The position numbers and the translations under genes were made by a program. Of a stretch of 64,000 bases of DNA, positions 63,895 through 64,000 are shown piece after piece. Positions within the stretch are counted from its first letter, which is position 1. The number at the start of each line of letters is the position of its first letter. A model generated the notes under the pieces. That model did no database searches and was not told where the DNA came from. It saw nothing but the letters and a program-made list of their open reading frames with translations. Source of the stretch: Xiphophorus maculatus (taxonomy: Eukaryota > Chordata > Actinopteri > Cyprinodontiformes > Poeciliidae); assembly GCF_002775205.1 (NCBI RefSeq), contig NC_036461.1, positions 20,370,015 through 20,434,014 of the forward strand, given 5' to 3'.

Positions 63895-64000
63895 GATGGA
63901 TGGATGATGAACAGGTGCACAGACATTGAAGTTATCATCAGTAGTTGTTTACCTGGCTGAATGACTTGTCCCTCTGAAGCAGGTCTTCCTTCAGCCATTT
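49519..64000 (-). CDS. mipol1: mipol1, mirror-image polydactyly 1 coiled-coil protein, C-terminal 141 residues (5' part outside the window)
   Basis: Four minus-strand exons join in phase: 63953-64000 (continuing past the edge; KWLKEDLLQRDKSFSQ, phase 0), 56698-56792 (EELLRLQKERDAALDDKQRL, ends phase 2), 52321-52536 (72 codons, ends phase 2) and 49519-49585 with stop TGA at 49519-49521. The terminal exon reads LERLVEVLRKKVGAGSLRAV plus V, very close to the human MIPOL1 end (LERLVDVLRKKVGTG). The exon before it (VQLQRLSREKEDTAAELQRS, AEQEASERVC) aligns with the human coiled coil that precedes the end. All visible sequence is heptad-type coiled coil rich in L, E, Q and R. The exact cell role is unsettled; a tumour-suppressor-like part and a link to limb malformation are reported for human. 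It is tail-to-tail with foxa1, as in mammals. Exon 52321-52536 contains an in-frame 24-bp duplication. Confidence 0.92.
49780..49846. repeat. (GT)n microsatellite with (GA)n end
   Basis: About 27 GT units followed by GAGAGAGAGAG, in the last mipol1 intron. A (CAG)n(AAG)n run follows at 50156-50187. Confidence 0.95.
50935..51060 (-). pseudogene. Tc1-like transposase fragment
   Basis: Minus-strand translation near 50970-51005 gives KHGGGSIMLWGCS, the conserved Tc1/mariner motif around the second catalytic region. The flanks are too decayed to follow and no terminal repeats are visible. Confidence 0.65.
51290..51510 (+). repeat. family C repeat
   Basis: GGGTTCTGGTTCTGATGGAG, CTGCTCCGGTTAAAGGACAG and GCCGAGTTTCCTTAGAAAAC match the copy at 22060-22240 in order. 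A reverse copy lies 380 bp further on at 51885-52010. Confidence 0.6.
51731..51764. repeat. 10-bp inverted repeat
   Basis: GTTTGATAAC at 51731-51740 and its exact complement at 51755-51764 with a 14-base loop. Confidence 0.8.
51885..52010 (-). repeat. family C repeat, reverse copy
   Basis: GCAGCAATCCCTCATACTGA, then GTGGCGACAGTGGAGAGGAA and CAGAACCAGAACCTGGCTCA match family C reversed. With the forward copy at 51290 it forms an inverted pair. Confidence 0.65.
53432..53472. repeat. perfect 17-bp stem hairpin
   Basis: TATCCAGTCAAAGTGTC at 53432-53448 and its exact reverse complement at 53456-53472 flank a 7-base loop. It lies in a mipol1 intron. Confidence 0.9.
53660..54070 (-). mobile_element. 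family A repeat, reverse copy with TTAA end
   Basis: The right border is CACTGCCCCT followed by TTAA (54071-54074), as expected for the left end of the family read backwards. GTTGCCATGG, CTCAAAGGCGGAGCTAGG and TTGCTAATTGCTGCTGG are shared with the other copies. Confidence 0.75.
54170..54420 (-). pseudogene. decayed Tc1-like transposase fragment
   Basis: The minus strand at about 54208-54245 reads PSQSSDLNPIE, matching the Tc1 motif around the last catalytic acid (usual form WPSQSPDLNPIE). KHDVGSIML near 54382-54408 matches the GGGSIML region. Several stops and indels lie between. It is inactive. Confidence 0.7.
55494..55690 (-). mobile_element. family A repeat, truncated reverse copy
   Basis: GGGGCAGTATGATGTATTTT, CCAGGCACATAGTGCCATTT and GGGCCTCTGTCCCTTTAAAA correspond to the right third of family A read backwards. 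Confidence 0.7.
56290..56370 (+). mobile_element. family B repeat, end fragment
   Basis: TTAAAGCTGCAGTATGCAAC and AGAACTGTCACTGTGTCATG match the left end of the foldback element at 8452. Confidence 0.65.
56860..59900. other. mipol1: mipol1 intron, mostly unique DNA
   Basis: No exon or clear repeat is seen. The stretch 58680-58860 (GAGACATCAAAAGAGGAACC, CCTTATTAATCAGAATCATT) is repeat-free and enhancer-like. A TGTTTAC site (FOX-type) lies at 57819-57825 within CTTGTTTACAAG. Confidence 0.4.
59925..60075 (+). mobile_element. tRNA-derived SINE in mipol1 intron
   Basis: GATGGCTCTTTGGTAGAGTA resembles a tRNA A box, GGTTTGATTCC a B box, and the tail TGTAAAGCGCTCTGAGTGG with GAGCGCTATAAAAGTTCAGT is the standard fish SINE 3' end. 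It is fairly well kept, so probably younger than the copies at 25147 and 25322. Confidence 0.8.
61480..61800. mobile_element. family D repeat in mipol1 intron
   Basis: GTGTTTCAGCTGTTTTCTCT, TTGTTCCAGATTTGTGGATG and TAGAAGCTGAATGCTGATTC parallel the repeat that precedes the minisatellite at 17760-17831. The first part (GGCAGCTCATCCAAAATGG) resembles the coding end of fish L2-like LINEs. Confidence 0.5.
62330..62490. promoter_or_regulatory. candidate conserved non-coding element in mipol1 intron
   Basis: Repeat-free sequence with GCCTAATTAACAGGCTTGAG and CGATACATTAATAACAAAAT words. Judged on texture only. Confidence 0.2.
63827..63892. repeat. (ATA)n microsatellite followed by (GGAT)n
   Basis: About 22 ATA units and then three GGAT units, about 60 bp from the mipol1 exon at the right edge. 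Confidence 0.98.

Overview
This window is vertebrate nuclear DNA, almost certainly from a teleost fish and probably a percomorph. The genes have spliced exons with GT/AG borders, and the gene set matches the human 14q13-q21 neighbourhood (SRP54, SEC23A, CLEC14A, FOXA1, MIPOL1). The intergenic and intronic DNA is full of repeat types common in fish: tRNA-derived SINEs, Tc1 and hAT remnants, foldback MITEs, L2-like LINE tails and long microsatellites. There is no bacterial gene, CRISPR array, plasmid or phage structure.

Layout: (1) 283-2787, + strand, the last four coding exons of srp54, one intron holding an intact hAT-type MITE. (2) 3660-19154, + strand, a complete sec23a: a non-coding first exon plus 19 coding exons giving 764 residues, with introns full of MITEs, a 23-bp minisatellite and simple repeats. 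(3) About 21200-24325, + strand, a clec14a-like gene: a probable non-coding first exon and one coding exon for a 356-residue type I membrane lectin. (4) 24330-34340, a gene desert with two SINE copies, a broken LINE (26747-28675), a TTAA-flanked MITE, an L2-like LINE tail and microsatellites. (5) 34527-37686, + strand, foxa1 in two exons, 411 residues. (6) 37687-49170, foxa1 3' flank with a CpG-rich block, candidate conserved non-coding DNA and more repeats. (7) 49519 to the right edge, - strand, the last four exons of mipol1, tail-to-tail with foxa1.

How the genes relate: srp54 (co-translational targeting to the ER) and sec23a (COPII coat for ER export) lie close together in the same orientation and both serve the early secretory pathway. 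clec14a is an endothelial surface lectin and foxa1 a pioneer transcription factor of endoderm and floor plate. mipol1 encodes a coiled-coil protein, and its introns and 3' flank are a plausible home for foxa1 enhancers. The foxa1-mipol1 pairing is the ancestral vertebrate arrangement.

I found no clearly new biological system. The most useful leads are regulatory and repeat-based: an UPR-type CRE beside the sec23a promoter, a MITE family that carries RFX half-sites, an in-frame 24-bp duplication in mipol1, and several perfect short hairpins. Repeat family names used here (A to E) are my own labels for sequences that recur inside the window.
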